A DNA stretch of 64,000 bases from Vreelandella lutescens (GCF_014640815.1 NZ_BMHM01000007.1:1-64000), one strand, 5' to 3'; shown: positions 1-8,825, counted from the first letter of the stretch. Numbers and translations are program-made. Notes: generated by a model from the sequence alone, not told the origin.

Positions 1-945
1 GTGCTGGAGTTTGCCGGTGGGTTGGTGCAGCTGGTGGCGGTCAAAGCTTTCTACGGCGGCCCGCTAGTGGGGCAGGATTTGGCGTTTTTGGGCAAGCATA
101 TGCCGAACGTGGAAACCCGCGTGGCGGCGATTTACCGCCGCAACCGGCCCATCATTCCCCGTGGCGACACGGTGATTGAAGCGGACGACGAGGTGTTTTT
201 CCTGGCCGCCCGGCGGGATATTCGCGCGGTGATGAGCGAGCTGCGCAAGGTCGAGCGGGATTTTCGCCGGGTGGTGATTGCCGGGGGCGGTAACATTGGC
301 GAGCGGCTGGCGGAACACTTAGAACACAGCCATCAGGTCAAGATCATCGAGCACAGCCTGGAGCGTTGCACCGCGCTTTCCGAGCGGCTAGACCGCACCG
401 TCGTGCTCCACGGCAGCGCCACCAGCAAACGGCTGCTGGAAGAGGAGAACATTGAAGATTGCGATATCTTCTGTGCGCTCACCAACGACGACGAAGTGAA
501 TATTATGTCGTCGCTGCTGGCGAAACGGCTGGGGGCGAAAAAGGTGCTTACCCTCATCAACAACGCTGCCTATGTGGATTTGGTCCAGGGTGGCGATATC
601 GATATTGCGATTTCCCCCCAGCAGGCCACCATCGGCAGCCTGCTGACTCACGTTCGCCGGGGCGATATCGTCAACGTACACTCGCTGCGCCGGGGGGCGG
701 CAGAAGCCATTGAGGCCATCGCCCACGGGGATAAGCAGTCATCAAAAGTCGTAGGACGCACCATCGATGAGATTGGCTTACCTGAAGGCACTACCATCGG
801 TGCCATTGTACGAGGTAAAGAGGTGATGATTGCCCACGGCGATGTGCGTGTGGAAAGCGGCGACCACCTGATTCTGTTCCTGATTGATAAGCGGCGAATT
901 CGCGATGTGGAGCGTCTGTTCCAAGTCGGTTTAACCTTCTTTTAG
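1..945 (+). CDS. trkA: Trk system potassium uptake protein TrkA, C-terminal part (cut by window edge)
   Basis: Peripheral NAD-binding subunit that gates the Trk K+ uptake channel at the inner membrane. The 314 visible residues hold the end of the first half (a TrkA_C segment with [14 protein letters not shown]) and the complete second half: a Rossmann nucleotide-binding domain starting at [17 protein letters not shown] (about residue 91) and a final TrkA_C domain ending near [18 protein letters not shown]. Full-length TrkA is about 458 residues, so roughly 140 N-terminal residues lie upstream of the window. The GTG at position 1 is only the window edge, not a start. The next gene converges on it. 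Confidence 0.93.
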   Translation: MLEFAGGLVQLVAVKAFYGGPLVGQDLAFLGKHMPNVETRVAAIYRRNRPIIPRGDTVIEADDEVFFLAARRDIRAVMSELRKVERDFRRVVIAGGGNIGERLAEHLEHSHQVKIIEHSLERCTALSERLDRTVVLHGSATSKRLLEEENIEDCDIFCALTNDDEVNIMSSLLAKRLGAKKVLTLINNAAYVDLVQGGDIDIAISPQQATIGSLLTHVRRGDIVNVHSLRRGAAEAIEAIAHGDKQSSKVVGRTIDEIGLPEGTTIGAIVRGKEVMIAHGDVRVESGDHLILFLIDKRRIRDVERLFQVGLTFF

Positions 946-988
946 CAAACGCTGTTGTGACAAACGCCCCACCACCACGGTGGCGGCG

Positions 989-1726
989 TTAAATCTCTAC
1001 CGCGCGGCCAATAAATTCTATAGGCCCGGTGGGGAGACCCGTAGGCGACCCGGAGTCATCTTCCAAGGTGAGCTCAAACAGCTGGTTATCCTCAAGCGGG
1101 GGAAGCTGATCTAAGCGCAGGCGCAGAGGCTGCCCTGGTTCTACCAAGCCTAGCGAGACAGGTGCTTGCCAATCATCGGCTTTGGTCCAGAACTCAAGCG
1201 CCTTGCCTTCTGGCACTTCAAAGGTGCCCAGCGGAATGAGCTGAATCTCCTGGCGGTTGGCAGCTTGAACCACCCACCCTGCCGATTGGGTTTGCGGCGC
1301 TAACAACACCACCATGTACTCCGGCGTGGCGGGCGTATTGGCAACGTTTGTCAGCATCACGCCCATTGCTAGCGCAGCGGCTAAGCCCACTCCAGCAACC
1401 CCTCGCCAAAACGGCAGGCTGTGCACTAAGCGGCGGCGCGGTGCATTCGGCCTGGGAGCACGTGTGGGCGCGGATGCCGGAGCACCGGCAGCAGATGCTT
1501 TTAAGCTGCGCTCAATGCGCGGCCAGAGGTAGTCAGAGGGCGTAACGGGATCAACTATCGCAGTGTAGGGAAAGAAGCGTTCTTCCCAGGCGGCGACTGC
1601 CTTTTGTAGCTCGGGGTCGTTGGCTAAACGCGCCTCAAAGGCTTCACGTTCAGCGATGGGCAACGTGCCCAGCACGTACTCCCCCGCTAGCGCATGAAGA
1701 TCATCGGGTTTGTTTGAAGGGCTCAT
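989..1726 (-). CDS. RskA-type anti-sigma factor, single-pass membrane protein
   Basis: Probable membrane anti-sigma factor holding the adjacent ECF sigma factor inactive. The N-terminus (LHALAGEYVLGTLP, then AEREAFEARLANDPEL) is the helical sigma-binding region typical of RskA/ChrR-like proteins, without a zinc-binding HxxxCxxC motif. One membrane helix (GVAGVGLAAALAMGVML) lies around residues 110-130, and the C-terminal half is a periplasmic RskA domain. I chose the ATG at 1726 because it overlaps the sigma stop codon as ATGA and has CGGGAG eight bases upstream; an in-frame GTG at 1735 is the alternative. The ATGA overlap implies translational coupling. The inducing signal cannot be read from the sequence. 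Confidence 0.85.
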   Translation of the reverse strand: MSPSNKPDDLHALAGEYVLGTLPIAEREAFEARLANDPELQKAVAAWEERFFPYTAIVDPVTPSDYLWPRIERSLKASAAGAPASAPTRAPRPNAPRRRLVHSLPFWRGVAGVGLAAALAMGVMLTNVANTPATPEYMVVLLAPQTQSAGWVVQAANRQEIQLIPLGTFEVPEGKALEFWTKADDWQAPVSLGLVEPGQPLRLRLDQLPPLEDNQLFELTLEDDSGSPTGLPTGPIEFIGRAVEI

Positions 1727-2346
1727 GCCATGCACTCCCGTAAGCGAAGCAGGCTGCGCTTGATCCAGGCTTTTACCGTGCCTAGCGGCGCGCCGGTGTG
1801 AGCCGCAATCTCTGCGTGGCTCAAGCCATCCACATAAGCATGCAGCACGCAGTTACGGCGTTCGGTTTCCAACTGCTGCAAACACTCATCCATCCGCTGA
1901 CCGGTTTGCCAATCAAAGGCATCCGTCACCCGCGACGCCTGTTGAAAGGTGTCGTCGTCATCGAGTTCATGGGGGGCATTCAGGTCAACGCTCACTTCGC
2001 GGTCTCGCCCGCGGATCGCATTAAGCGCCAAGTGGCGAGCAATGCTGAAAATCCAAGTACGGGCAGCCCCTTTGTGAGGATCAAAACTATCAGCACGCTG
2101 CCAAATATTAAGGCAGGCATCGTGGACAATATCTTCGGCCATGCCACGGTCTTTTACGATACGGTAAACAACGCCAAGCAGCTTGGAACCTTCATACTGA
2201 TAGAGCTGGTGAAGGGCTGCATGCTCACCCCGTGCACAGCGGGCTAACGCATCGGCGTAATCGAATTCATGGGTAGGCCTTGAGCCGTCACTCTCAGCGC
2301 TAATATTATGAACCTTACCTGTTTCAGACATATCACTATCAGACAC
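1723..2346 (-). CDS. ECF RNA polymerase sigma factor (SigK/RpoE-like)
   Basis: Alternative sigma factor of 207 residues. Region 2 lies around residues 45-110 (helix with GMAEDIVHDACLNIWQRA, then ARTWIFSIARHLALNAIRG). Region 4 is at the C-terminus, with the helix-turn-helix LSHAEIAAHTGAPLGTVKAWIKR. A divergent linker of about 30 residues separates them. The start is a GTG with GGAG seven bases upstream; a second in-frame ATG is at 2331. It is followed directly by its anti-sigma gene with an ATGA overlap. The upstream secreted DUF3455 gene on the same strand is a natural regulon candidate, but no shared promoter motif was found before both genes. Confidence 0.9.
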   Translation of the reverse strand: MSDSDMSETGKVHNISAESDGSRPTHEFDYADALARCARGEHAALHQLYQYEGSKLLGVVYRIVKDRGMAEDIVHDACLNIWQRADSFDPHKGAARTWIFSIARHLALNAIRGRDREVSVDLNAPHELDDDDTFQQASRVTDAFDWQTGQRMDECLQQLETERRNCVLHAYVDGLSHAEIAAHTGAPLGTVKAWIKRSLLRLRECMA

Positions 2347-2403
2347 ATCTTCACTCCCTGGTCACGCGCCGATATCTGTCGTCGCACTGCCAGTTAGCAT
2401 AGC

Positions 2404-2434
2404 GGCTAGGGAGCCTTGATACGAGTCCCTAGCC
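2404..2434 (-). other. 9-bp stem-loop between the DUF3455 gene and the sigma gene
   Basis: Perfect inverted repeat GGCTAGGGA (2404-2412) and TCCCTAGCC (2426-2434) with a 13-base loop. It lies downstream of the DUF3455 stop and upstream of the sigma start, both on the minus strand. No T-tract follows on either strand, so it is not a standard intrinsic terminator. It could be a Rho-related or processing hairpin, or an operator. Confidence 0.5.
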
Positions 2435-2471
2435 TTACTGAACTTAACAAATGTCAGTATTTGACGGACGC

Positions 2472-2993
2472 TTAGTTAGCGGTCCAGAAGATATAGTCAG
2501 CTTGATATGTGACCACAGCGGTGGCGCCTTCGTTATCGGTGCCACAGTCAACGTTAGGCGCAACGCCGCCCTGAGTATCCAGGCGCTGAATGTAGGACAC
2601 ACCATTCATGGCACCCTCGCCTTCCGCTGGATTGGCTTCTACTAGCTGCAGCGGAATGTTGCCGTCGCCGTTAGGTGACACGGCCAGCTGAGTCGCAGTC
2701 ACTTTAGAGCCGTCCAGCGCTTCCCAGGTAGCGGGCGGGCCGTAGTAGCTGCCTACTTGATTGCCTTCGCGGTCATTCAGCGCGGCGTGAGGGCCTTTAA
2801 ATACCCAACCCAGGCTACCATCGTCCTTGGCTTCACACATGTAGGTAATCGCGCCTACCCCTACCGTTTCAAGAGCAACGCTGTGGCCATCGGGCACTTG
2901 AATGTCGGCAGGCACATCGGCCAGCGCCGCTTGACTGAAAGATGCAATCAGAGTCGCAGCGAGGGTAGCACGCGTTAGATGTTGAATAGTCAT
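2472..2993 (-). CDS. Secreted DUF3455 protein
   Basis: Exported protein of 173 residues and unknown function, recognised as DUF3455-like from memory. A Sec signal peptide occupies about residues 1-26 (hydrophobic ATLAATLIASFSQAALA, cleavage after ALA). The mature part begins VPADIQVPDGHSVALETVGVG and carries two cysteines (in ITYMCEA and VDCGTD) that could form a disulfide. The ATG at 2993 is supported by AAGGAG seven bases upstream and by the signal peptide beginning there; a GTG at 3074 would add 27 residues with no export logic. The ribosome site lies inside a long inverted repeat, annotated separately. The sigma/anti-sigma pair lies downstream on the same strand. Confidence 0.82.
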   Translation of the reverse strand: MTIQHLTRATLAATLIASFSQAALADVPADIQVPDGHSVALETVGVGAITYMCEAKDDGSLGWVFKGPHAALNDREGNQVGSYYGPPATWEALDGSKVTATQLAVSPNGDGNIPLQLVEANPAEGEGAMNGVSYIQRLDTQGGVAPNVDCGTDNEGATAVVTYQADYIFWTAN

Positions 2994-2997
2994 GTCA

Positions 2998-3061
2998 GTC
3001 TCCTTGGGTTGTGTATCAACCACTTTTTCTGTGGCTGTATAGGGGATACACACAAGGAGAC
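2998..3061 (-). promoter_or_regulatory. Long inverted repeat covering the ribosome site of the DUF3455 gene
   Basis: The arms are GTCTCCTTG (2998-3006) plus TGTGTATC (3010-3017) against GATACACA (3045-3052) plus CAAGGAGAC (3053-3061): 17 perfect pairs broken by one 3-base bulge. A small inner stem (CCAC/GTGG, 3020-3023 with 3031-3034) sits in the loop. In a minus-strand transcript the 3' arm contains the AAGGAG ribosome site just before the ATG at 2993, so the fold would hide it. It would form only in transcripts starting upstream of 3061, for example read-through from the malK-like gene ending at 3100. A DNA-level operator is the alternative reading. Confidence 0.6.
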
Positions 3062-3099
3062 CGATTGGATGCACTCTTTTTAAAAAAAATTTAAAAACG

Positions 3100-4215
3100 T
3101 TATCGGCTCACACCATCGACCGTGATTTGGCGTGGGCAGGCGTTGCCATTGGAGTCAAACAGATGGCAGCGCTGGCCCGCGATTCCCAAGCGGGAATCTT
3201 GCCTCTCTTCCAGCCGGGTTAAGCCGTCCAAGCGTTGGGTTAAGGGAGCCTCGATGCCCGCCACCTGCCAGTGGGCAAGGGTTTCATAGCCCAGCTTTTC
3301 AGCCACCATGAGCGTCGCGCTCAGCGTTGCATCCGCGTGCTCTGGGGCGACGAAATCTTCGGCGCGCAGGCCCAGCGTAGCGCTATCGCCTGCTTGAAGC
3401 TTTTGGCCATTCACCGCCACTGCCAGCGTTTCACCGCTATGCAGGCGCACCACGGTTTGGCGCTCGCCGGGGTCGACCACCGTCACCGGCAGCGTATTGA
3501 TACGCGGCGAGCCAATAAACTCCGCCACTTCCAGAGTATTGGGAAAGTGATACAGCGATAGCGGTGCGCCTACCTGGGCAATGCGCCCCTTGGAGAGCAG
3601 CACGATGCGATCCGCCAGGGTCATCGCCTCGATCTGATCATGGGTGACATAAATCATGGTGGCGTTTAAGCGCTTATGCAGCGCGGCGATCTGTACCCGC
3701 ATATCCACGCGCAGCGCGGCATCCAAGTTAGAGAGCGGCTCGTCGAACAGAAATACAGCGGGCTCTTTCACCAGCGTGCGGCCAATGGCCACCCGCTGGC
3801 GCTGGCCGCCGGAGAGGTCTTTGGGCTTGCGCTCCAGAAGCTCTGTCAAATGCAGCATTTCAGCGGCGTGCTGCACGCGGCGGCGAATTTCCGCTTTGTC
3901 GGTACGCGCCAGCTTCAGGCCAAACGCCATATTCTCGGCCACGCTCATATGCGGATAGAGCGCGTAGGATTGAAACACCATGCCGATGTCCCGTTCCTGG
4001 GGCGGAATCTCGTTGATCCGCTGGCCATCTAACTGCATATCCCCTTCGGTAATATCCTCGAGCCCTGCAATCATGCGCAACAGCGTGGATTTACCGCAGC
4101 CAGAGGGGCCAACAAATACGACGAATTCGCCATCTTCAATGGTGAGATCGATATCCCGTGAAATCTCAACACCGCCAAAAGATTTACCAATACCGCTAAG
4201 GGTTAAACGTCCCAT
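3100..4215 (-). CDS. MalK/UgpC-type sugar ABC transporter ATP-binding protein (copy 1)
   Basis: ATPase subunit of a CUT1-family sugar importer, 371 residues. Walker A GPSGCGKST, Q-loop FQSYALYPHM, signature LSGGQRQRVA, Walker B VFLFDEP and the switch histidine in YVTHDQIEAMT are all intact. A TOBE/OB regulatory region fills the last 130 residues, as in MalK. The ATG at 4215 has AGGAGG upstream. It overlaps the end of the alpha-glucosidase gene by 13 bases, so the two form an operon. No permease genes accompany this copy. It may serve the permeases at 12.2-14.1 kb, whose own ATPase gene is at 15805, or a system outside the window. Confidence 0.92.
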   Translation of the reverse strand: MGRLTLSGIGKSFGGVEISRDIDLTIEDGEFVVFVGPSGCGKSTLLRMIAGLEDITEGDMQLDGQRINEIPPQERDIGMVFQSYALYPHMSVAENMAFGLKLARTDKAEIRRRVQHAAEMLHLTELLERKPKDLSGGQRQRVAIGRTLVKEPAVFLFDEPLSNLDAALRVDMRVQIAALHKRLNATMIYVTHDQIEAMTLADRIVLLSKGRIAQVGAPLSLYHFPNTLEVAEFIGSPRINTLPVTVVDPGERQTVVRLHSGETLAVAVNGQKLQAGDSATLGLRAEDFVAPEHADATLSATLMVAEKLGYETLAHWQVAGIEAPLTQRLDGLTRLEERQDSRLGIAGQRCHLFDSNGNACPRQITVDGVSR

Positions 4216-5894
4216 GGCGCATCCTCCTGTGCTTGCGGGCAGCGAGCAATGGCCACCCCAAACGGCGGCAGCGTCAGCGTACCGGCCTGCCATTCACCGT
4301 TTAGCCACGCAGGCGCAGCGGCTAATGCTGCTGCACTCTCGGGAGCTGCACGAGTGATAGGCTGGTCGCTAAAGTTGAGTGCTACCAACAAGCGCGTTTG
4401 TTGATAGGTGCGTTCAAAACAGAGCACGTCATCGCGCACCGGGTGGTAGCGCATGTCACCTTTAACCAGCGCGGGCTGGGTGCGCCGAAACGCTAAAAAC
4501 GCACGGTAGGCGTTAAGCAGCGAATCGGCATCCTGCTCTTGTTGGTCCACCGCCAGGCTTGCGTGGGAATCGGGCACCGGCAGCCAAGGCGTTGCGCGGC
4601 TAAAGCCTGCATGGGGGGCATCTGCTTGCCAGGGGTGTGGGGTGCGGCAGCCATCACGGCCTTTATAGGCGGGCCAGAAGGTAATGCCGGCCGGGTCAAC
4701 GAGCTGCTCAAAGGTCAGCTGCGCTTCGGGTAGGCCCAGCTCTTCGCCTTGATAGAGGCACACGCTGCCCCGCTGGCTGAGCAAAAACACCATATACAGA
4801 CGTAGCTTATCGAGCTGCCCTTCCGCCTGCCAGCGGGTTGCCAGCCGCGTCACATCATGGTTGCCCAGCGCCCAGCAGGGCCAGCCATCGCCAATGCGCG
4901 CTTCCATTTCGGTGAGCGTTTCGTGCAGGTAGCCGGGGTCAGCTTTATCGGTCAGCAGGTTGAACGAGTAGCACATGTGCAGGCGCTTGCCACCCTGGGA
5001 GTACTCCGCCATCACGCCCAGGGCGTCGTCGTCGCCCACTTCGCCCACGCTGGTGGTGCCGGGGTACTCATCCAGCAGCGCTCGCAGACGCTCTAGAAAC
5101 ACCAGATTTTCCGGCTGGGTTTTATCGTATTGATGAAGCTGATAGCCGTAGGGGTTGTCGGGGCGAACGCCAAGAAAGCTCTCGGTGATTTCCTGACGCG
5201 GCGGGTTATCTTTTAACTCGCCGTGGGTGCAAAAATTCACCGCGTCCAGCCGGAAGCCGTCTACACCGCGCTCTAACCAAAAGCGCACTTCTTCCAGCAT
5301 GGCGTCTACCACCGCTGGGGTGCGGAAGTTGAGGTCCGGCTGGCTGGCCAGGAAGTTGTGCAGGTAGTACTGGCAGCGGCGGGTATCCCACTGCCAGGCG
5401 CTGCCGCCAAACACCGACTGCCAGTTGGTGGGCGGCGCGCCGTCGGGCTTGGGGTCGGCCCACACGTACCAGTCGGCTTTAGGGTTATCGCAGCTTTGGC
5501 GGCTCTCTTCAAACCAGGCGTGCTGGTCTGAGGAGTGGGACATCACCTGATCAATCGTCACCTTCAGGCCTCGCGCATGGGCCGCTTCGACTAGGCGGTC
5601 GAAGTCTTCCAGCGTACCGAACATCGGGTCGACATCGCGGTAGTTGCTGATGTCGTAGCCAAAGTCTTTCATGGGTGAAGTGAAAAACGGTGAGAGCCAA
5701 ATCGCATCGACGTTCAGTGAGGCGATGTAGTCGAGCTTCTCAATCACACCCTTTAAATCACCCACCCCTTCACCCGTGCCATCGCTATGGCTATCCATAA
5801 AGCTACGGGGATAAATTTGGTAAATCACGGCCCCGCGCCACCAGTCGGCACCTTGGCTGCCGATGTAGTGAGAAGTAGACGGTGTCTGCATCAT
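4203..5894 (-). CDS. GH13 alpha-glucosidase, paralogue with a longer metal-loop region
   Basis: Cytoplasmic glycoside hydrolase of 563 residues that releases glucose from alpha-glucosides. The family-13 motifs are present: GVDGFRLDAVNF (nucleophile Asp), TSVGEVGDD (acid/base Glu) and LGNHDVT (third Asp). Alanine directly after the nucleophile, rather than valine, points to alpha-1,4 rather than alpha-1,6 specificity by the general GH13 rule. It is clearly related to the enzyme at 14122 but carries four extra residues in the loop MDSHSDGTGEGVGDLKG, where GH13 enzymes of this type bind a metal ion. There is no signal peptide. AAGGA lies upstream of the ATG. It is co-transcribed with the overlapping MalK-like gene. 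Confidence 0.93.
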   Translation of the reverse strand: MMQTPSTSHYIGSQGADWWRGAVIYQIYPRSFMDSHSDGTGEGVGDLKGVIEKLDYIASLNVDAIWLSPFFTSPMKDFGYDISNYRDVDPMFGTLEDFDRLVEAAHARGLKVTIDQVMSHSSDQHAWFEESRQSCDNPKADWYVWADPKPDGAPPTNWQSVFGGSAWQWDTRRCQYYLHNFLASQPDLNFRTPAVVDAMLEEVRFWLERGVDGFRLDAVNFCTHGELKDNPPRQEITESFLGVRPDNPYGYQLHQYDKTQPENLVFLERLRALLDEYPGTTSVGEVGDDDALGVMAEYSQGGKRLHMCYSFNLLTDKADPGYLHETLTEMEARIGDGWPCWALGNHDVTRLATRWQAEGQLDKLRLYMVFLLSQRGSVCLYQGEELGLPEAQLTFEQLVDPAGITFWPAYKGRDGCRTPHPWQADAPHAGFSRATPWLPVPDSHASLAVDQQEQDADSLLNAYRAFLAFRRTQPALVKGDMRYHPVRDDVLCFERTYQQTRLLVALNFSDQPITRAAPESAAALAAAPAWLNGEWQAGTLTLPPFGVAIARCPQAQEDAPWDV

Positions 5895-5970
5895 GGTGAG
5901 TCCTTATCTTTATTATTGCCGACGTTTTAATCAACGATGGTTGGCATGATGCAGGCTGCGCGGCGAGATA

Positions 5971-5982
5971 AAATCCTCCCCC
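5971..5982 (-). promoter_or_regulatory. Possible MalT-box-like motif upstream of the minus-strand alpha-glucosidase
   Basis: On the minus strand the segment reads GGGGGAGGATTT. It matches 8 of 10 positions of the enterobacterial MalT box GGGGA(T/G)GAGG as I remember it. It lies about 80 bases upstream of the glucosidase start and about 120 bases downstream of the MalT-like gene. It is part of a near-palindrome (CTCCCCCGGGGGGAG) followed on the minus strand by GATTTTAT, so it could instead be the terminator of the MalT-like gene. A single motif is weak evidence. Confidence 0.3.
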
Positions 5983-6061
5983 GGGGGGAGCGTTAGGCGT
6001 AGACGCGAGGAGGAGGTGTAAGAAAGCAGTCTAGAGACGGCCAAGCGCCGTATGGCTCTTT

Positions 6062-6098
6062 CAAGAACTACCTTTCAAGAACTAATTTGCAAGAACTA
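6062..6098 (-). repeat. Three 9-bp direct repeats at 14-bp spacing, end of the MalT-like gene
   Basis: CAAGAACTA occurs at 6062-6070, 6076-6084 and 6090-6098, exactly 14 bases apart. The last copy contains the stop codon of the MalT-like gene. On the minus strand the unit is TAGTTCTTG, so each copy adds a TAG; only the first is the in-frame stop of the gene. It looks like a local tandem duplication of the gene end. Confidence 0.7.
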
Positions 6099-8801
6099 CT
6101 CCCCCTGTATGTGTGCTAACAGCTGACCGGCCAGGGCAATCGCTTCATCCCGGCGGCGAATGTTCTGCTTTTGGTAAAGGCTGCGGATATGGGTTTTGAT
6201 GGTGGTGGGTGCCACTGAGAGCTGCTCGGCGATCTGCTCATTAGAGAGCCCAGCGTGAATCAACCCAAGAATCTGCCATTCGCGGCGGGTCAGCGGCGAG
6301 GTGCGGATAAGCTCTGGCACATCGGGCCGGGAAACAATATCGGCAATCACCGTTTCATCCAGCATTAAGCGCCGGGCGCTGCCAAAGTCTTTTTGTCGGC
6401 CCGCCAGCGCCAACAGCCGTTCTGCCCTCGCCTGCTCTAAGCCGGTCAACATACCGCTCGTGAGCAACCCATTGAGTAGCTCCCCCAGAGGTTTACCCAA
6501 GCGTAAGAAGCTGCCTACCAGCGCCGTACGAGACGCGAGGCTCAGCGCTTGCTGCATATGCTGGCGCGCGTGCTCTTTGCTTCCTTCGTGCCACGCCACG
6601 GCGGCAAGGCAGAGCTGATTGCGGTTGGCGTCGGTCACCAGGCCTAACCGCTGGGTGTGCACTTCAAGCGCCTCTAATAGCGTGCGGGCTTCACCAAAGC
6701 GGCCCAACAGCGTGAGCGCTCGGGCGTGGTTGCGCACGTTACACTGGGCGAAATGGTTGGTCGCCCCTGAGGTCATCGGGGCAGGCGCTTCCTGACGCCA
6801 GCGCTCCACTGCGTCTAAGTCTTGAGTAGAGTGCCACCAGGAAAGCAGCGTCGCGTGGGCATTGGCGACCCAGTCGATATGGTAATCGCCTTCGGCCAGA
6901 ATTTTACGCAGCCGCCGAATATGGTCGGCGCACTGGGCCTGATCGCCACGACTTTGGGCGATTTTAGCCAGTTGGATATGGCACTGCAACGTCCAACGCT
7001 CGCCTTGATTATCTAGCACGGCGATGCCTTTCAGCGCGGCCTGCTCGGCTTCGTCCAAGCGGTGCCACTCCCAGAGCACTTGGCTGCGAATCCGGTAAAG
7101 AAACTCCGCCACGGGCAGGTGTTCAAGCTCTGCGCGCTCTAAGTGAGCAAAAGCGCGCTCCTGAATATCGTAGGCGGCCTGTAAGCGCCCTTGGGCGACC
7201 AGGGTCTCCGACTGATGGCAAAACGACCAAAGCAGCCGCTGGTGGTCGTCACGCTGACGGGCCTGTCGCTCCACTTCGCGCACTCGCTGCAGTGATTCCT
7301 CTAAATAGCCCAGCACAAAGCGCGCCTCGCTCAGGATGGACGTCGCGGTGAGTGGCGTAGAGGCTAAATAGCGGGCGGGCACGGCTAGTGCCTGCTCAGC
7401 GAGCGGAGCAGCGAGTTCAGCGTTGCCTTGATTGATCGCCAGTTGCGCTCTCAGGGTGGCAAACTCCGCCCTCAATACTTGCCATTCAGGCACCTGCAGC
7501 TGCGCTTCGATCCAGCTAATCACCCTCGCGGTGACATCAAACTGAAACTGCGCGTGGGATACCCAGCCGTAGAGCAACGCAAGCTCTGGGCATGTTGAGA
7601 TCTGAGGCTCTCCCTGCAGCGCAAGGCCTTGGGCTACGAGTGCATAGGCACCGCTTGCCAACAGCGCAGGCCCCTGCGATACCAGCAGGCTGGCCACATC
7701 GTCAGGCGTTTCGGCAAGAATAGCCTGGCGCAGCGCCATCACCGGGTCGTTAAGTGCCAGCCACGCCTGACTGGCGCGCTGGTGTAGCGTGCGCTGGGTA
7801 GCAAGGCTAAGCTCGTGGCGTCGATGGCGCAGGTACTCGCCAAACAATCGCTGAAAGCGGTACCACTGGGCGTGAGGGTCAGGGCGTTCAATAAACAGCC
7901 CCGCCTGCTCAAAGGCCTCAAACCGCTGCGTCAGGCGCTCACCTTCTAATAAGCGCGCCATTAGCTCCGGCGAGAATCGCTCTAGCACGCCCAGCTGTAG
8001 CATCAGTTCACGCTCATCTGGCGGCAATACCTGGGCCAGCAGTTCATCAAACCACGCCACAAAATCGGGATGCCCACCATTTAACCGTTCCACCAAGGCA
8101 TCGAACCCCGCCCGTGTGGTGGTGCGCTCTACCAGCCAATTCAGCGCCATTACCCAGCCACTGCTTCTGCGCAGCGCTCTCTCTAGGCTTACCCGAGTCG
8201 GCGGAAAACTAAGTTGCTCTGCACACAGGGTATGAGCTTCTTCGCTATCGAACGCCAGCGCGCGCAAATCAATCTCTTCAAGCTCACCGCGTAAGCGTAG
8301 GCTGGCAAGCCCCAACGCAGGTCGTGAACGGCTGGTGAGAGTGAGGGTTAGCCAGCGCGGCTGGTGGCGCAGCCAGTGCGCAAGCCCGGCTAATATATCC
8401 GGATGCGTCAGGTGCTCAAACTCATCGACCACCAGCCGGCAGGCAGTATGCTGCTCGGGCAGCTCGCCCAGCCAGCGCTCTAGTTGCTCAACGCAGTCTG
8501 CCGCGTCGGACAACGGCGACAGCGTCGCTTGATCGCCCAACAGCGTACTGATCGCTGCCTGCCAGTAGTTCAGAAAACGCGCAGGCTGGTTATCGCGCTG
8601 ATCTAGTCTTAACCATGCTGCCTCTTGCTCCAACGCAGGCAGGCGCTCGGCAAGCAGCGTGGTCTTGCCATAGCCAGCAGGCGCTTGCACAACTAACAAA
8701 CGCACCCGCTCATTGAGGGCGAAATAGTCGTTCAAACGCGGCCTTGCCACCACACTCAGCGGCAGCGCAGGTGCTTTTAGCTTTTCCTGAAGCAGCGGCA
8801 T
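6096..8801 (-). CDS. MalT-like ATP-dependent LuxR-family transcriptional activator
   Basis: Large STAND-type regulator of 901 residues, the same length as E. coli MalT. The N-terminal ATPase has Walker A APAGYGKTTLLAE and Walker B RLVVDEFEHL. A long helical TPR-like sensor region follows, and the C-terminus is a LuxR helix-turn-helix (LTRREWQILGLIHAGLSNEQIAEQLSVAPTTIKTHI). MalT-type proteins are activated by ATP plus a maltodextrin inducer. The start at 8801 is chosen because GAGGAGG sits just before it and the alignment-like N-terminus LLQEKLKAPALPL follows; an in-frame ATG at 8855 would lie inside the porin terminator. Its position between glucosidase and porin supports alpha-glucoside control. 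The inducer is inferred. Confidence 0.87.
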   Translation of the reverse strand: MPLLQEKLKAPALPLSVVARPRLNDYFALNERVRLLVVQAPAGYGKTTLLAERLPALEQEAAWLRLDQRDNQPARFLNYWQAAISTLLGDQATLSPLSDAADCVEQLERWLGELPEQHTACRLVVDEFEHLTHPDILAGLAHWLRHQPRWLTLTLTSRSRPALGLASLRLRGELEEIDLRALAFDSEEAHTLCAEQLSFPPTRVSLERALRRSSGWVMALNWLVERTTTRAGFDALVERLNGGHPDFVAWFDELLAQVLPPDERELMLQLGVLERFSPELMARLLEGERLTQRFEAFEQAGLFIERPDPHAQWYRFQRLFGEYLRHRRHELSLATQRTLHQRASQAWLALNDPVMALRQAILAETPDDVASLLVSQGPALLASGAYALVAQGLALQGEPQISTCPELALLYGWVSHAQFQFDVTARVISWIEAQLQVPEWQVLRAEFATLRAQLAINQGNAELAAPLAEQALAVPARYLASTPLTATSILSEARFVLGYLEESLQRVREVERQARQRDDHQRLLWSFCHQSETLVAQGRLQAAYDIQERAFAHLERAELEHLPVAEFLYRIRSQVLWEWHRLDEAEQAALKGIAVLDNQGERWTLQCHIQLAKIAQSRGDQAQCADHIRRLRKILAEGDYHIDWVANAHATLLSWWHSTQDLDAVERWRQEAPAPMTSGATNHFAQCNVRNHARALTLLGRFGEARTLLEALEVHTQRLGLVTDANRNQLCLAAVAWHEGSKEHARQHMQQALSLASRTALVGSFLRLGKPLGELLNGLLTSGMLTGLEQARAERLLALAGRQKDFGSARRLMLDETVIADIVSRPDVPELIRTSPLTRREWQILGLIHAGLSNEQIAEQLSVAPTTIKTHIRSLYQKQNIRRRDEAIALAGQLLAHIQGE

Positions 8802-8825
8802 GGCCCCTCCTCTTGCTTTACTGCT

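Noticed and set aside
989..990. Hairpin AACGCC...GGCGTT at 963-990 between trkA and the anti-sigma gene as a terminator
   Set aside because: The stem has mismatched inner pairing, lacks a T-tract and runs into the anti-sigma stop codon.
3065..3071. CATCCAA (minus strand) as an ECF promoter -35 element for the DUF3455 gene
   Set aside because: No matching element was found before the sigma gene itself, and the spacing to a -10 element is unclear, so I do not annotate it.
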